Shown here piece after piece: positions 16,826-25,714 of a DNA stretch of 64,000 bases. The position numbers and the translations under genes were made by a program. Source of the DNA: Ruminococcus bicirculans (ex Wegman et al. 2014). GTDB taxonomy: Bacteria; Bacillota; Clostridia; Oscillospirales; Ruminococcaceae. Positions within the stretch are counted from its first letter, which is position 1; each line of letters starts with the position of its first letter. The notes under the pieces were generated by a model that had not been told where the DNA came from, ran no database searches, and saw nothing but the letters and a program-made list of their open reading frames with translations. The stretch spans positions 310,001 through 374,000 of the forward strand of contig NZ_HF545617.1 in the NCBI RefSeq assembly GCF_000723465.1. The letters are read 5' to 3'.

Positions 16826-17710
16826 ATGTCTTTATTTGGTAATTACAATACCCCTGGCAGAGGTGTGCTTAAAGCACCTCAGGAGAAAAAGGGTATTTTT
16901 AAGTTTTTTGAAGTCTATGGCAGGCATATGTGGAAGCTTATGGAGCTTAATTTGCTGTATTTTGTTTTCTGCATACCGCTGACGCTTATGGTCATACTTA
17001 TGCTTATGACATCAAATCCAATATGGCTCTTACTGGCGATACCGTCAGTATTGGTAGGACCTGCAACGGCTGCAATGACAAAGGTTTGCCGAAATTATTC
17101 TCAGGAAAGAAATGCGTTTCTGCTACATGATTTCTGGGATTCTTTCAAGAAGAATTTCAAGCAGGGCACTATCATGGGTGCCATAGATATCATCTTCGCT
17201 ATAGGATTTATGGTCGGGATTCCAATGTATAAATATTGGGCAGAGCAGAACTCCATGATATACATTCCGTTTGTTATCTGCATAAGCTGTCTTATCGTAT
17301 TCTTCATGATGCACTTTTACATCTATCTTATGATAAGCTCCACTAACCTTAACATGAAGCAGATAATAAAGAACTCGTTTTATCTTGTGAGTCTTGGCAT
17401 AAAGCAGTCTCTTTGGTCACTTCTGGTATCGCTTATCGTTATTGTTATGATGTATCTTTTCCTGCCGTATTCTCTGTTCATATTGCCATTTTGGCCTCTT
17501 TCGTTCATATGCTTCGTGACTTGCTTCAATTGTTATCCTGTTATCAGAAAACACGTTATCCAGCCTTACTACGATCAGCGTGGTGAAAGCAATCCTGAGT
17601 TCGCATACAAGAATGCAGACCCTGACGAACAGCTCTTTGAGGATAGAGCGGCGGAAGAAACTCCTGTCAAGACCAAAGAGAGCAGAAAAAAAGGCAAAAC
17701 AATCTCATAA
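16826..17710 (+). CDS. DUF624 (YesL-like) membrane protein
   Basis: This 294-residue protein has about five membrane helices and a lysine-rich C-terminal tail. The N-terminus with KKGIFKFFEVYGRHMWKLME followed by LNLLYFVFCIPLTLMVIL, then the PATAAMTKVCRNYSQE segment, match the DUF624/YesL family. Members often sit beside carbohydrate ABC transporters and are of unknown role; no such transporter is adjacent here. The ATG follows AAGGAG. It converges on prfB with a shared terminator between. Confidence 0.8.
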   Translation: MSLFGNYNTPGRGVLKAPQEKKGIFKFFEVYGRHMWKLMELNLLYFVFCIPLTLMVILMLMTSNPIWLLLAIPSVLVGPATAAMTKVCRNYSQERNAFLLHDFWDSFKKNFKQGTIMGAIDIIFAIGFMVGIPMYKYWAEQNSMIYIPFVICISCLIVFFMMHFYIYLMISSTNLNMKQIIKNSFYLVSLGIKQSLWSLLVSLIVIVMMYLFLPYSLFILPFWPLSFICFVTCFNCYPVIRKHVIQPYYDQRGESNPEFAYKNADPDEQLFEDRAAEETPVKTKESRKKGKTIS

Positions 17711-17713
17711 AAA

Positions 17714-17748
17714 ACATAAGGACAGCTCGTTTGAACTGTCCTTTGTTT
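17714..17748. terminator. Bidirectional terminator between the DUF624 gene and prfB
   Basis: The perfect stem AAGGACAG (17718-17725) with CTGTCCTT (17736-17743) has a T-rich tract on the plus side and an A run on the other, so it can serve both convergent genes. Confidence 0.75.
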
Positions 17749-17755
17749 ATGCTAA

Positions 17756-18874
17756 TTATTTTTCGATTTCGCCAAGTGAAAGCGCTTTGAGATAAGCGTT
17801 TATGAAACCGTCAAGGTCGCCGTCCATAACAGCGTTTACATTGCTGTTTTCAAAACCCGTTCTGTGATCTTTTACAAGAGTGTATGGCATGAAAACATAG
17901 GAACGTATCTGGGCACCCCATGCGATCTCTTTCTGAACACCCTTGATATCCTCTATCTTCTCTAGATGTTCACGCTCTTTTATTTTGATAAGCTCTGCTT
18001 TGAGCATTTTCATTGCATAATCCCTGTTCTGGAACTGTGAACGCTGTGTCTGGCATGATGTAACGATGCCTGTTGGTATGTGGGTAAGTCTTACGGCTGA
18101 TGAGGTTTTGTTGATGTGCTGTCCGCCTGCACCGCTTGCACGATAAACGTCCATTTTAATGTCCTCAGGACGGATATCTACTTCGATTGTATCGTCTATT
18201 TCAGGCATAACGTCCACCGCTGAGAATGACGTGTGTCTGCTTCCTGAGCTGTCGAAAGGTGAGATACGCACTAGTCTGTGTATTCCTGCTTCACTTTTAA
18301 GATAGCCATAAGCGTTTTCACCCTCCACGATAACGGAGGCACTCTTCATGCCAGCCTCTGCACCCTCGAGATAATCAAGAGTAGTCATTTTGAAGCCGTG
18401 GCTTTCACACCATTTGTGATACATCCTGAAAAGCATTTCGCTCCAATCCTGCGCCTCAGTTCCGCCTGCTCCTGCATGAAAGTTGATGATAGCGTTGTTG
18501 TGATCATACTCGCCTGTGAGCAGAGTGTCAAGCTGTGCGGCGTCAAGACCCTCTTTTAGAGTTTTAAGGTCAGACTGTATTTCGTCGATCATGTCCTCGT
18601 CACCCTCATCGGCTGCCATTTCAATAAGCACTTCGATATCCTCAAATGACGACTTGAATTTATTGTATTTTTCCAGTTTGCCCTCAAGATTTCTTGTTTC
18701 CTGCAAAACCTTCTGCGATTTCTCCATGTCGTCCCAAAAATTAGGTTCTGCGGCTTTTTCGTGAAGCTCTGCGATCCTTTCCTGAGAACGCTCAATATCG
18801 TATACGTCATGCAGCTCGCTGATGATAGGTCTAAGAGCTTCAAGCTCTGACTTTAAGTTTTCTAAAAATACCAT
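17756..18874 (-). CDS. prfB: Peptide chain release factor 2
   Basis: This 372-residue factor recognises UAA and UGA and triggers peptide release. The stop-codon recognition motif SPF is at about 205-207 (RISPFDSSGSRHTSF) and the catalytic GGQ at about 250-252 (GAGGQHINK). Both confirm RF2 rather than RF1. Unlike many bacterial prfB genes it reads in one frame throughout: the region around residues 20-30 (HDVYDIERS) has no in-frame TGA or CTTTGAC slippery site, so the autoregulatory frameshift is absent. Confidence 0.95.
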   Translation of the reverse strand: MVFLENLKSELEALRPIISELHDVYDIERSQERIAELHEKAAEPNFWDDMEKSQKVLQETRNLEGKLEKYNKFKSSFEDIEVLIEMAADEGDEDMIDEIQSDLKTLKEGLDAAQLDTLLTGEYDHNNAIINFHAGAGGTEAQDWSEMLFRMYHKWCESHGFKMTTLDYLEGAEAGMKSASVIVEGENAYGYLKSEAGIHRLVRISPFDSSGSRHTSFSAVDVMPEIDDTIEVDIRPEDIKMDVYRASGAGGQHINKTSSAVRLTHIPTGIVTSCQTQRSQFQNRDYAMKMLKAELIKIKEREHLEKIEDIKGVQKEIAWGAQIRSYVFMPYTLVKDHRTGFENSNVNAVMDGDLDGFINAYLKALSLGEIEK

Positions 18875-19033
18875 ATCTTTTTCTCCTTATTTTATATCAT
18901 TATATATTATAAAACTTTTTTTGTGAAAAGTAAAGGAAAAATATAAAAAAACTATAGCATTTTCCTGAAAGTTGTGCTATAATGTTACTTAAGAGCTTTA
19001 AAAAGCCTGTTTCAGCAAGAAAGGAAACCCGAT

Positions 19034-19978
19034 ATGGCTAATTATACAGGAAAAAAATGCTTTTCCTGCGGAGAAGTATTCAAAGATGGTGACGATATAG
19101 TTGTATGTCCTGAGTGTGGCACACCTTATCATCGTGAGTGTTATCTTAAAGAAGGAAAGTGCATAAATGACGCTTTGCATGAAAGTGGTCAGAGCTGGGA
19201 GCAAACTCAGGAGAGTGTAGAAAGTGAGAATATACGCTGTATACGCTGCGGTTTTGAAAATCCGCCTGACAAGCTATTTTGTGAAAAGTGCGGAACACCG
19301 CTTACGAAAAATGATACTGAGGAACGTCCATTCAACGACATGGACACGCAAAATAACGCTCAGCAGACCGGCCCTGACGGACAGCCTTACGGTCCGTTTG
19401 GCAGACAGGTTGTATTTGATAAGGACTCAGATCTTGAAGGCATTAAACTAGATGACTATGCAAAATTTGTAAAGACAAATCCGCTCATATTTTTGTCTAA
19501 CTTTATACGTTTTGGTAAATTTGGTGGAAAGATTTCCATAAACTTTGCGGCTTTCCTTTTTCCACACCTGTATTTTCTGTTTAGAAAAATGAATATTGTG
19601 GGTATCATCATGCTTGTGGCTACGGCACTGCTCAATATACCTACTGCGATAGAATATCTTAGTGCAGGGACAATGGGTTTCTCGCTTGATATCGGCATCG
19701 ATGTGACCGGAAGGGTTTTTCAGGGCATTTCCGCTGCGACATGGTATGTTTCAATGGCACTTCAGTTTGTGGCAGGCTTTTTCGGCAATTATATGTATTA
19801 TAAGTTTGCACAAAAAAAGATCCGTGAGATAAGGTCGGAGGACGGCACTGAGCAGGAGATAGCCGAAAAGATAGTAGCAAAGGGCGGTACGTCATGGGGG
19901 GCTGTTATTCTTGGCTTTGCCGTTTATTCTGCGATAGTTGTGTTTGGCATTTTTGGTGTTACAAAGATATTTGCATGA
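19034..19978 (+). CDS. Prok-RING/zinc-ribbon membrane protein
   Basis: This 314-residue protein starts with a treble-clef/RING-like zinc finger (CFSCGEVF...CPECGTPYHRECY), then a zinc ribbon (IRCIRCGFENPPDKLFCEKCG), a polar linker and a membrane domain of about four helices from residue 155 on. The membrane part (GKISINFAAFLFPHLYFLFR) resembles DUF2628-type proteins. Prokaryotic RING-finger family proteins with this order are common in Clostridia; their role is unknown. It is transcribed alone, with TATAAT at 18977-18982 and a weak -35. Confidence 0.75.
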   Translation: MANYTGKKCFSCGEVFKDGDDIVVCPECGTPYHRECYLKEGKCINDALHESGQSWEQTQESVESENIRCIRCGFENPPDKLFCEKCGTPLTKNDTEERPFNDMDTQNNAQQTGPDGQPYGPFGRQVVFDKDSDLEGIKLDDYAKFVKTNPLIFLSNFIRFGKFGGKISINFAAFLFPHLYFLFRKMNIVGIIMLVATALLNIPTAIEYLSAGTMGFSLDIGIDVTGRVFQGISAATWYVSMALQFVAGFFGNYMYYKFAQKKIREIRSEDGTEQEIAEKIVAKGGTSWGAVILGFAVYSAIVVFGIFGVTKIFA

Positions 19979-20014
19979 TTTTACAAAAAGTTCATAAAAA
20001 AACGCAAGTGACAC

Positions 20015-20043
20015 TTGACAGATAATCGGTCTTGTGTTATAAT
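20015..20043 (+). promoter_or_regulatory. Consensus promoter of rpsF-ssb-rpsR
   Basis: A perfect TTGACA (20015-20020), 17 bases, and a perfect TATAAT (20038-20043). Confidence 0.92.
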
Positions 20044-20108
20044 AATTGAGTTATCCTTGCTTGTGCAAATTGCGGCACAGGCGAAATCCAAAAGGAGGTG
20101 CAAATGCA

Positions 20109-20399
20109 ATGGCAAAAATTAATGAGTCTTATGAGGCTATGGTAATTTTCAGCTCTAAGCTTGACGAGGAGGCTGTAAACACACTCACAGCTAAGTTCAA
20201 TGACTTGATCGAGGCAAACGCAAGCGACGTTACACTTAGTAATTGGGGCAAGCGTAAGCTGGCTTATGCTATCAATTATGAAACAGAAGGTACTTATGTA
20301 CTGTGGTCATTCACATCTACGCCTGAGTTTCCGGCTGAGCTTGAGAGAATTCTTGGTATCACAGACGGCGTGATCCGTTTCTTAGTAACGGTCAAGTAA
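20109..20399 (+). CDS. rpsF: 30S ribosomal protein S6
   Basis: This 96-residue protein binds S18 in the 30S platform. It shows the S6 pattern with YEAMVIFSSKLDEEAV at the start and GTYVLWSFTSTPEFPAELER later. The start at 20109 follows AAGGAGG and gives the family length; an upstream reading from 20046 is not supported. It is first in the conserved rpsF-ssb-rpsR operon. Confidence 0.96.
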   Translation: MAKINESYEAMVIFSSKLDEEAVNTLTAKFNDLIEANASDVTLSNWGKRKLAYAINYETEGTYVLWSFTSTPEFPAELERILGITDGVIRFLVTVK

Positions 20400-20421
20400 A
20401 ACTGCGAAAGAGGGAAAAGTT

Positions 20422-20946
20422 ATGCTTAACAGAGTTATTTTAATGGGTAGGATCACTCAGGATCTTGAAGTAAGACAGACTCCTAGTGGAAATGCAGTTT
20501 TGAGATTCAATGTTGCAGTTGACAGACCAGTTCGTCAGGGTGCTGAAAGGCAGACTGATTTTATTACTTGCACTGCTTGGGGACAGAGAGCTGAATTTAT
20601 CAACAGATACTTTTCAAAGGGCAGAATGATCGCTCTTGAAGGTCAGATAAGAACAGGTTCTTATGATGACAAGAATGGTGTAAAGCATTATACAACTGAG
20701 GTCAATGTTGACAGTGTGTCTTTCACGGGTGAACCAAAACAGCAGGGAGCAGGTAACTATTCCAATAACTACGGAAATGGTGGTTATCAGCAGAATAATT
20801 ACCAGCAGAACAATGGTGGATATTCACAGCCTGCAAACAATTCTAATCAGAATAACTATAACAATGCTCCATCAAATGACGCTTTGTCCATTGGTGACCT
20901 TGATGATTTTGAAGAAGTATTGACCGATGACGGAGTACCGTTCTAA
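20422..20946 (+). CDS. ssb: Single-stranded DNA-binding protein
   Basis: This 174-residue protein has an N-terminal OB fold of about 110 residues (MLNRVILMGRITQDLEVRQT, then FITCTAWGQRAEFI). A Gln/Asn/Gly-rich flexible linker follows, ending in the acidic tip DDGVPF, the usual partner-binding tail. It coats single-stranded DNA in replication and repair. Its place between rpsF and rpsR is the standard Firmicute arrangement. Confidence 0.97.
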   Translation: MLNRVILMGRITQDLEVRQTPSGNAVLRFNVAVDRPVRQGAERQTDFITCTAWGQRAEFINRYFSKGRMIALEGQIRTGSYDDKNGVKHYTTEVNVDSVSFTGEPKQQGAGNYSNNYGNGGYQQNNYQQNNGGYSQPANNSNQNNYNNAPSNDALSIGDLDDFEEVLTDDGVPF

Positions 20947-20992
20947 GCAGAGGAGTTTTGAAAAAATATTTCTCTAAGGAGGGAAATTTACC

Positions 20993-21238
20993 ATGGAAAA
21001 GGAAAGAAATACAAGCAGACCTATGAAGAGAGGTCGTAAGAAGGTTTGTATGTTCTGTGCAGACAGAGCTGAAAAGATCGACTATAAGGATATCGCAAAG
21101 CTTAGAAAGTGCATGACAGAGAGAGCTAAGATCCTCCCTAGACGTGTAACTGGCACTTGTGCTTATCATCAGAGAGAACTTACAACAGCTATCAAGAGAG
21201 CACGTCATGTGGCACTTCTTCCATATGTAGCTGACTAA
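20993..21238 (+). CDS. rpsR: 30S ribosomal protein S18
   Basis: This 81-residue protein is the S6 partner in the small subunit. It contains [20 protein letters not shown] and [20 protein letters not shown], typical of S18. C15 and C18 in VCMFCADR give a zinc-binding-type (C+) form. The ATG follows AAGGAGG, and a terminator ends the operon immediately after. Confidence 0.96.
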   Translation: MEKERNTSRPMKRGRKKVCMFCADRAEKIDYKDIAKLRKCMTERAKILPRRVTGTCAYHQRELTTAIKRARHVALLPYVAD

Positions 21239-21254
21239 TAGTGTTTTCTATTTT

Positions 21255-21282
21255 GAGGTACCTTTATAGGTGCCTCTTTTTG
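21255..21282 (+). terminator. Terminator of the rpsF operon
   Basis: The stem GAGGTACCT (21255-21263) with AGGTGCCTC (21268-21276) is followed by TTTTTG. Confidence 0.88.
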
Positions 21283-21307
21283 TTAAGGGGAAGTTTCTGA
21301 GTGGGGC

Positions 21308-21336
21308 TTGCAAATGTATCATAAATGTGATATTAT
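21308..21336 (+). promoter_or_regulatory. Promoter of lon
   Basis: TTGCAA (21308-21313), 17 bases, TATTAT (21331-21336). No CIRCE or CtsR-type heat-shock operator is visible nearby. Confidence 0.65.
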
Positions 21337-21398
21337 ATACTAAAGCTGTATAACAAAGCATTACAGTATTTGTAGAGCTGTAAGGAAATGGAGCAACT

Positions 21399-23810
21399 AT
21401 GAAAGATAAAACTGATGTTAAAATAAATAATATTATGCCGTGTGTTCCAACGAGAGATCTGGTAGTTTTTCCTGGAATGTCTATGCATTTTGATGTTGGC
21501 AGACCAAGAACTATAAAGAGCATGAAAAATGCCATGGACGGCGATCAACTTGTTTTTCTTTGTGCGCAAAAAGACGTTTATCTTGAAATGCCTGAAAAAA
21601 AGGATATGTTCAAGGTGGGTACTGTAGCAAAGGTAAGACAGATCGTTAAAGCGCCTGATGGAATATACAGATGCTATGTGGAAGGTCTGCGTAAAGCGAG
21701 ACTTGCTGAGTTTTATCAGTATGATGATTGCTATGAAGCTGATGTAAGACTTGTACCAAATTATTCAAAGGATAGGCTTGACGATGACGAACAACTTGCT
21801 GTTTTTCGTTCGGTCTTAGATGAGTTTGAAGAGTATGTTCAGGTGGTTCCTAAAATGCCTGAAGAACTTTATGCCCAGATACTTGGTTCTAAAACGCCTG
21901 TTCAACTTTTTGAAAGTTTGGCATTTAATATTCCATTAGCTTTTACTGACAGACAGTCGCTTCTTGAAGCCCCATCTGTTTCAGATAAGCTAATTCTTAT
22001 GGTCACTATACTTTCACGAGAGACCAATGTTTTATCTCTTGAAAGAAGGATACATAGTCAGGTCCATTCGCAGATAGAAGAAAGTCAGCGCGAATACTAT
22101 ATTCGTGAGCAGATCAAGGCGTTACAGAATGAGTTGGGTGAAAATGAAGACGGCTCAGATGTAAATGAGATCGATGAGTACACACATAGGATAGATTCAC
22201 TTGTATTGTCCGAAGAAGTTCGTGATAAGCTTATGGGCGAGGTCAGGAAGCTTTCCAAGATGGGTATGATGTCACAGGAGGGTGTTGTGCTGAGAAATTA
22301 TCTCGACACAGTGCTTGCATTGCCGTGGAATGCTGTCACAAAGGATAGGACAGACGTTAAAAAGGCAAAGCAGATACTTGACAAGGATCACTATGGCATG
22401 GCAAAGGTCAAGGATAGAATACTTGAAAATCTTGCAGTAAGAGCGCTTACTCCTGATGTCAAGGGGCAGATCCTCTGTCTTGTTGGTCCTCCAGGCGTTG
22501 GCAAAACTTCAGTGGCAAAGTCTGTCGCTAGAGCACTTAATCGAAACTTTGTAAGGGTCTCATTGGGCGGTGTTAAGGACGAAAGTGATATCAGAGGTCA
22601 CAGAAAGACGTATGTTGGTGCAATGCCAGGAAGAATAATGAATGCCATGAAGCTTGCAGGAAGTAAAAATCCTGTCGTTCTTCTTGATGAGATAGACAAG
22701 ATGAGCAATGATTTCAGGGGCGATCCATCGTCTGCTATGCTTGAGGTTCTTGACAGCGAGCAGAACAATGCTTTCAGAGATCATTATATTGAAGTGCCAT
22801 TTGATCTAAGTGATGTGCTGTTTATTACAACTGCAAATACTCTCGATACTGTTCAAGCACCTCTTCTCGACCGTATGGAGGTCATAGAGTTGTCTAGCTA
22901 TACTAGGGAGGAGAAGTTCCATATTGCAAAGGAACATCTTATTAAAAAGCAGGAAGGTAAGAATGGTCTTAAAGCATCTCAGATACGCATCTGCAATGAT
23001 GCTATCTATAAGCTTATAGACAGCTACACAAGAGAGGCTGGCGTGAGAAATCTTGAAAGACAGTTAGGCTCGCTTTGCCGAAAGGCTGCTAAGGAAATAG
23101 TTGAAGACGGCGTTAAGAAAGTTACTTTCAAGGCGGATAATCTTGAAAAATATCTTGGTCATGAGAAATATCTCCCTGATGTTGTATCAGACAAAGATGC
23201 TGTTGGCTCTGTAAATGGTCTGGCATGGACGTCAGTGGGCGGAGTTGTCATGCCTTTGGAAGTCCTTGTACTTGACGGAAAGGGCAGAATAGAGCTTACA
23301 GGCTCACTTGGCGACGTTATGAAGGAGTCTGCAAAGATTGCCGTAAGCTATTGCAGAAGCGTTGCTGACAAATATGGCATCGATAAAGACTTTTACGAGA
23401 AAAAAGATTTGCATATACACGCTCCCGAGGGTGCTGTGCCTAAGGACGGTCCATCTGCAGGTGTTACCATGATAACGGGCATCATCTCTGCATTGGGTAA
23501 TATAAAAGTACGCAGTGACGTTGCTATGACAGGCGAGATAACTCTTAGCGGCAAGGTGTTGCCTATAGGCGGTCTCCGTGAAAAGACTATGGCTGCATAC
23601 AAGGCGGGGGTAAAGACTATTATTGTGCCTTTTGCTAATAAGGGCGATCTTGATGACGTTGACGATACAGTAAAGCTTTGTTGCGAGTTCGTGTTCGCAA
23701 AGACTATTCAGGATGTGCTTGACGTTGCACTTGTTCCAAACAGCAAAAATAATGTTCCGCTTGAACTCCTAAGCAAGAACGAGCCGGAGCGAAAAAAATT
23801 AACGGTATAG
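21399..23810 (+). CDS. lon: ATP-dependent Lon protease
   Basis: This 803-residue protease degrades misfolded and regulatory proteins. It has the N-terminal substrate domain, a central AAA+ module with Walker A GPPGVGKT at about 363-370, and a C-terminal peptidase domain. The catalytic dyad is Ser686 (KDGPSAGVTM) and Lys729 (GLREKTMAAYKAG), spaced 43 residues as in E. coli. It is followed after 11 bases by engB, the common lon-engB pairing. Confidence 0.97.
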   Translation: MKDKTDVKINNIMPCVPTRDLVVFPGMSMHFDVGRPRTIKSMKNAMDGDQLVFLCAQKDVYLEMPEKKDMFKVGTVAKVRQIVKAPDGIYRCYVEGLRKARLAEFYQYDDCYEADVRLVPNYSKDRLDDDEQLAVFRSVLDEFEEYVQVVPKMPEELYAQILGSKTPVQLFESLAFNIPLAFTDRQSLLEAPSVSDKLILMVTILSRETNVLSLERRIHSQVHSQIEESQREYYIREQIKALQNELGENEDGSDVNEIDEYTHRIDSLVLSEEVRDKLMGEVRKLSKMGMMSQEGVVLRNYLDTVLALPWNAVTKDRTDVKKAKQILDKDHYGMAKVKDRILENLAVRALTPDVKGQILCLVGPPGVGKTSVAKSVARALNRNFVRVSLGGVKDESDIRGHRKTYVGAMPGRIMNAMKLAGSKNPVVLLDEIDKMSNDFRGDPSSAMLEVLDSEQNNAFRDHYIEVPFDLSDVLFITTANTLDTVQAPLLDRMEVIELSSYTREEKFHIAKEHLIKKQEGKNGLKASQIRICNDAIYKLIDSYTREAGVRNLERQLGSLCRKAAKEIVEDGVKKVTFKADNLEKYLGHEKYLPDVVSDKDAVGSVNGLAWTSVGGVVMPLEVLVLDGKGRIELTGSLGDVMKESAKIAVSYCRSVADKYGIDKDFYEKKDLHIHAPEGAVPKDGPSAGVTMITGIISALGNIKVRSDVAMTGEITLSGKVLPIGGLREKTMAAYKAGVKTIIVPFANKGDLDDVDDTVKLCCEFVFAKTIQDVLDVALVPNSKNNVPLELLSKNEPERKKLTV

Positions 23811-23821
23811 AAAGGGCGCCT

Positions 23822-24544
23822 ATGAATTATAACAAAGCAGAATTTTATACATCCTTTGGAAAATTCTCGCAGATACCCAAGTCTGACAGACTTGAATTTG
23901 CCTTTTCTGGCAGGTCGAATGTGGGAAAGTCGTCGCTGATAAACAAGCTTCTTAACAGAAAAAACTTGGCGAGAGTAAGCTCTATGCCGGGTAAAACTGT
24001 TACAATAAACTTCTTTTCTGTGGAGAATATCTATATCGTTGATCTGCCTGGATATGGCTATGCCAGCGTATCAAAGTCCGAGAAAAGGCAGTGGGGCAGT
24101 CTTATAGGAGGCTATCTTGACGACGGCAGCAGACAGCTTGCACTTGTTTTTCAGCTTGTGGATATGCGTCATCCGCCGAGCAAAGACGATCTGATGATGA
24201 TAAATTATCTTATTGACGCTGAGATACCATTTATAATCGTGTTCACCAAGGCGGATAAGCTCAAGCCTAACGCCAGAAAAGCACGTATGGAAGCTTTCAA
24301 GACAGAGATACCATGCTTTGAGGACATCACCTGTGTGGAGTTCTCTGCTATCACAGGAGAGGGCGTAGATGAACTGAGGGCAATAATAGACGATATATCC
24401 GAGGGGGCTGAGATAACGCCACCAGAGAAACTAGAAAGCGATACAGAGGACGAAGAAGAGGAATACTACGATGATAAAGAGGATATTTCTGATGAGCCGA
24501 AGTCATTCGGCGGTTTTCTAACGCCTAATAGAAGAAAAAATTAA
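23822..24544 (+). CDS. engB: Ribosome biogenesis GTPase EngB/YsxC
   Basis: This 240-residue GTPase takes part in late 50S assembly. G1 is GRSNVGKSSL, the switch region has SSMPGKTVTINFF, G3 is VDLPGYGYA and G4 is TKAD. The protein exceeds the usual 195-200 residues because of an acidic C-terminal tail (SDTEDEEEEYYDDKED) of unknown meaning. It is in an operon with lon. Confidence 0.94.
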   Translation: MNYNKAEFYTSFGKFSQIPKSDRLEFAFSGRSNVGKSSLINKLLNRKNLARVSSMPGKTVTINFFSVENIYIVDLPGYGYASVSKSEKRQWGSLIGGYLDDGSRQLALVFQLVDMRHPPSKDDLMMINYLIDAEIPFIIVFTKADKLKPNARKARMEAFKTEIPCFEDITCVEFSAITGEGVDELRAIIDDISEGAEITPPEKLESDTEDEEEEYYDDKEDISDEPKSFGGFLTPNRRKN

Positions 24545-24575
24545 GAGTAAGTAAATAAAAAATTCATAATTCTCC

Positions 24576-24632
24576 TTTACATTTTTCATGACTTGTGTTA
24601 AAATATATTTATGGTTTAACACTTTACACCAT
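24576..24632 (+). promoter_or_regulatory. Promoter and candidate operator of the yerC-like gene
   Basis: TTTACA (24576-24581), 17 bases, TAAAAT (24599-24604). A 22-bp imperfect palindrome at 24611-24632, with arms ATGGT-N-TAA and TTA-N-ACCAT, falls at or just after the transcription start. A repressor bound there would block transcription. The TrpR-like product of the gene is the obvious candidate (inference). Confidence 0.6.
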
Positions 24633-24655
24633 GAAACGTAAAGGAGATTTTTTTC

Positions 24656-24958
24656 ATGAAAGAGAAACTTGAGATCAAAAATTTAGACGATCTTTATGAA
24701 GCAGTGCTTTGTCTTGAAACTGTCGAGGAATGCAGGCTGTTTTTTAAAGATCTTTGCACTATACCTGAGCTGAAAGCACTTTCGCAGCGTTTTCAGGTTG
24801 CAAAAATGCTCACAAAGGATCATGTTTACAGCGATATAGTAAACGAAACAGGTGCTTCAACGGCAACTATAAGCCGTGTGAACCGCTCACTTTCTTATGA
24901 CGGCTCAGGCGGATATAATATCGTTTTTGACAGATTGGATAAGAAGGAAGATAAGTAA
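24656..24958 (+). CDS. YerC/YecD-type TrpR-related DNA-binding protein
   Basis: This 100-residue helical protein has a TrpR-like fold. CTIPELKALSQRFQVAKML is followed by DIVNETGASTATISRVNRSL, the helix-turn-helix portion, as in the YerC/YecD family. The family's regulon is largely unknown. The gene overlaps the following methyltransferase by one base (TAATG). The palindrome at its own promoter suggests autoregulation. Confidence 0.9.
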   Translation: MKEKLEIKNLDDLYEAVLCLETVEECRLFFKDLCTIPELKALSQRFQVAKMLTKDHVYSDIVNETGASTATISRVNRSLSYDGSGGYNIVFDRLDKKEDK

Positions 24959-25710
24959 TGAGCGGATACGGCAGATTTGCCTGTTACTATGATAAGCTTA
25001 CAGAGAATGTCGATTACGGAAAAATTGCAGCACGGTGTCATGAGCTTATAAAACGATACAGTTCAGAGCATGAGGTAGTTTTGGACCTTGCCTGCGGCAC
25101 AGGTTCGCTCAGTGAAGCACTTGCACGTCTTGATTATGATGTGGTAGGCGTTGATCTGTCGGATCAAATGCTGGAAGAAGCCATGGATAAGCGCTATGAA
25201 AGTGGTCTGAACATACAGTATCTTATGCAGGATATGACTGAGCTTGATCTGTATGGCGCAGTTGATGCTGTTGTTTGTGTTCTTGACAGCATAAATCACC
25301 TTGAAAATGAGGAAGCTGTCAGAAAGACTTTTGAGTGTGTATCAAAATTCACCTGCGATGGTGGACTTTTCATATTTGATGTAAATACTGTGTACAAGCA
25401 CCGAGTGATCCTTGCAGACAATGCGTTCTGCTATGATCTTGATGGGCTTTTCTGTGCATGGCAGAATGAGCTCAATGATGATGACAGCGTGAGCATATAT
25501 CTTGACTTCTTTGAGGAGCAGGAGGACGGCTCTTATTGTCGTTTTAGTGAGGATTTCACAGAGAAGATATACACGGACGAGTTTTTGAGCGAGCTTGTAA
25601 AGTCAAATGATTTTGAGCTTATAGGAAAGTATGACGGATTTGAGGACTCGCCAGTTAATGATAAAACGCAGAGAGTTCTTTATGTGTGCAGGAGAATAAA
25701 CAGAGGGTGA
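24958..25710 (+). CDS. Class I SAM-dependent methyltransferase
   Basis: This 250-residue protein carries motif I VLDLACGTGSLSEALA at about residue 41 onward, the acidic VVGVDLSDQML of motif II, and MQDMTELDL plus AVVCVLDSINHL of later motifs. The substrate cannot be read from the sequence; small-molecule and tRNA methylases share the same core. It is translationally coupled to the YerC-like regulator and is followed four bases later by hslO. Confidence 0.88.
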   Translation: MSGYGRFACYYDKLTENVDYGKIAARCHELIKRYSSEHEVVLDLACGTGSLSEALARLDYDVVGVDLSDQMLEEAMDKRYESGLNIQYLMQDMTELDLYGAVDAVVCVLDSINHLENEEAVRKTFECVSKFTCDGGLFIFDVNTVYKHRVILADNAFCYDLDGLFCAWQNELNDDDSVSIYLDFFEEQEDGSYCRFSEDFTEKIYTDEFLSELVKSNDFELIGKYDGFEDSPVNDKTQRVLYVCRRINRG

Positions 25711-25714
25711 TTTT

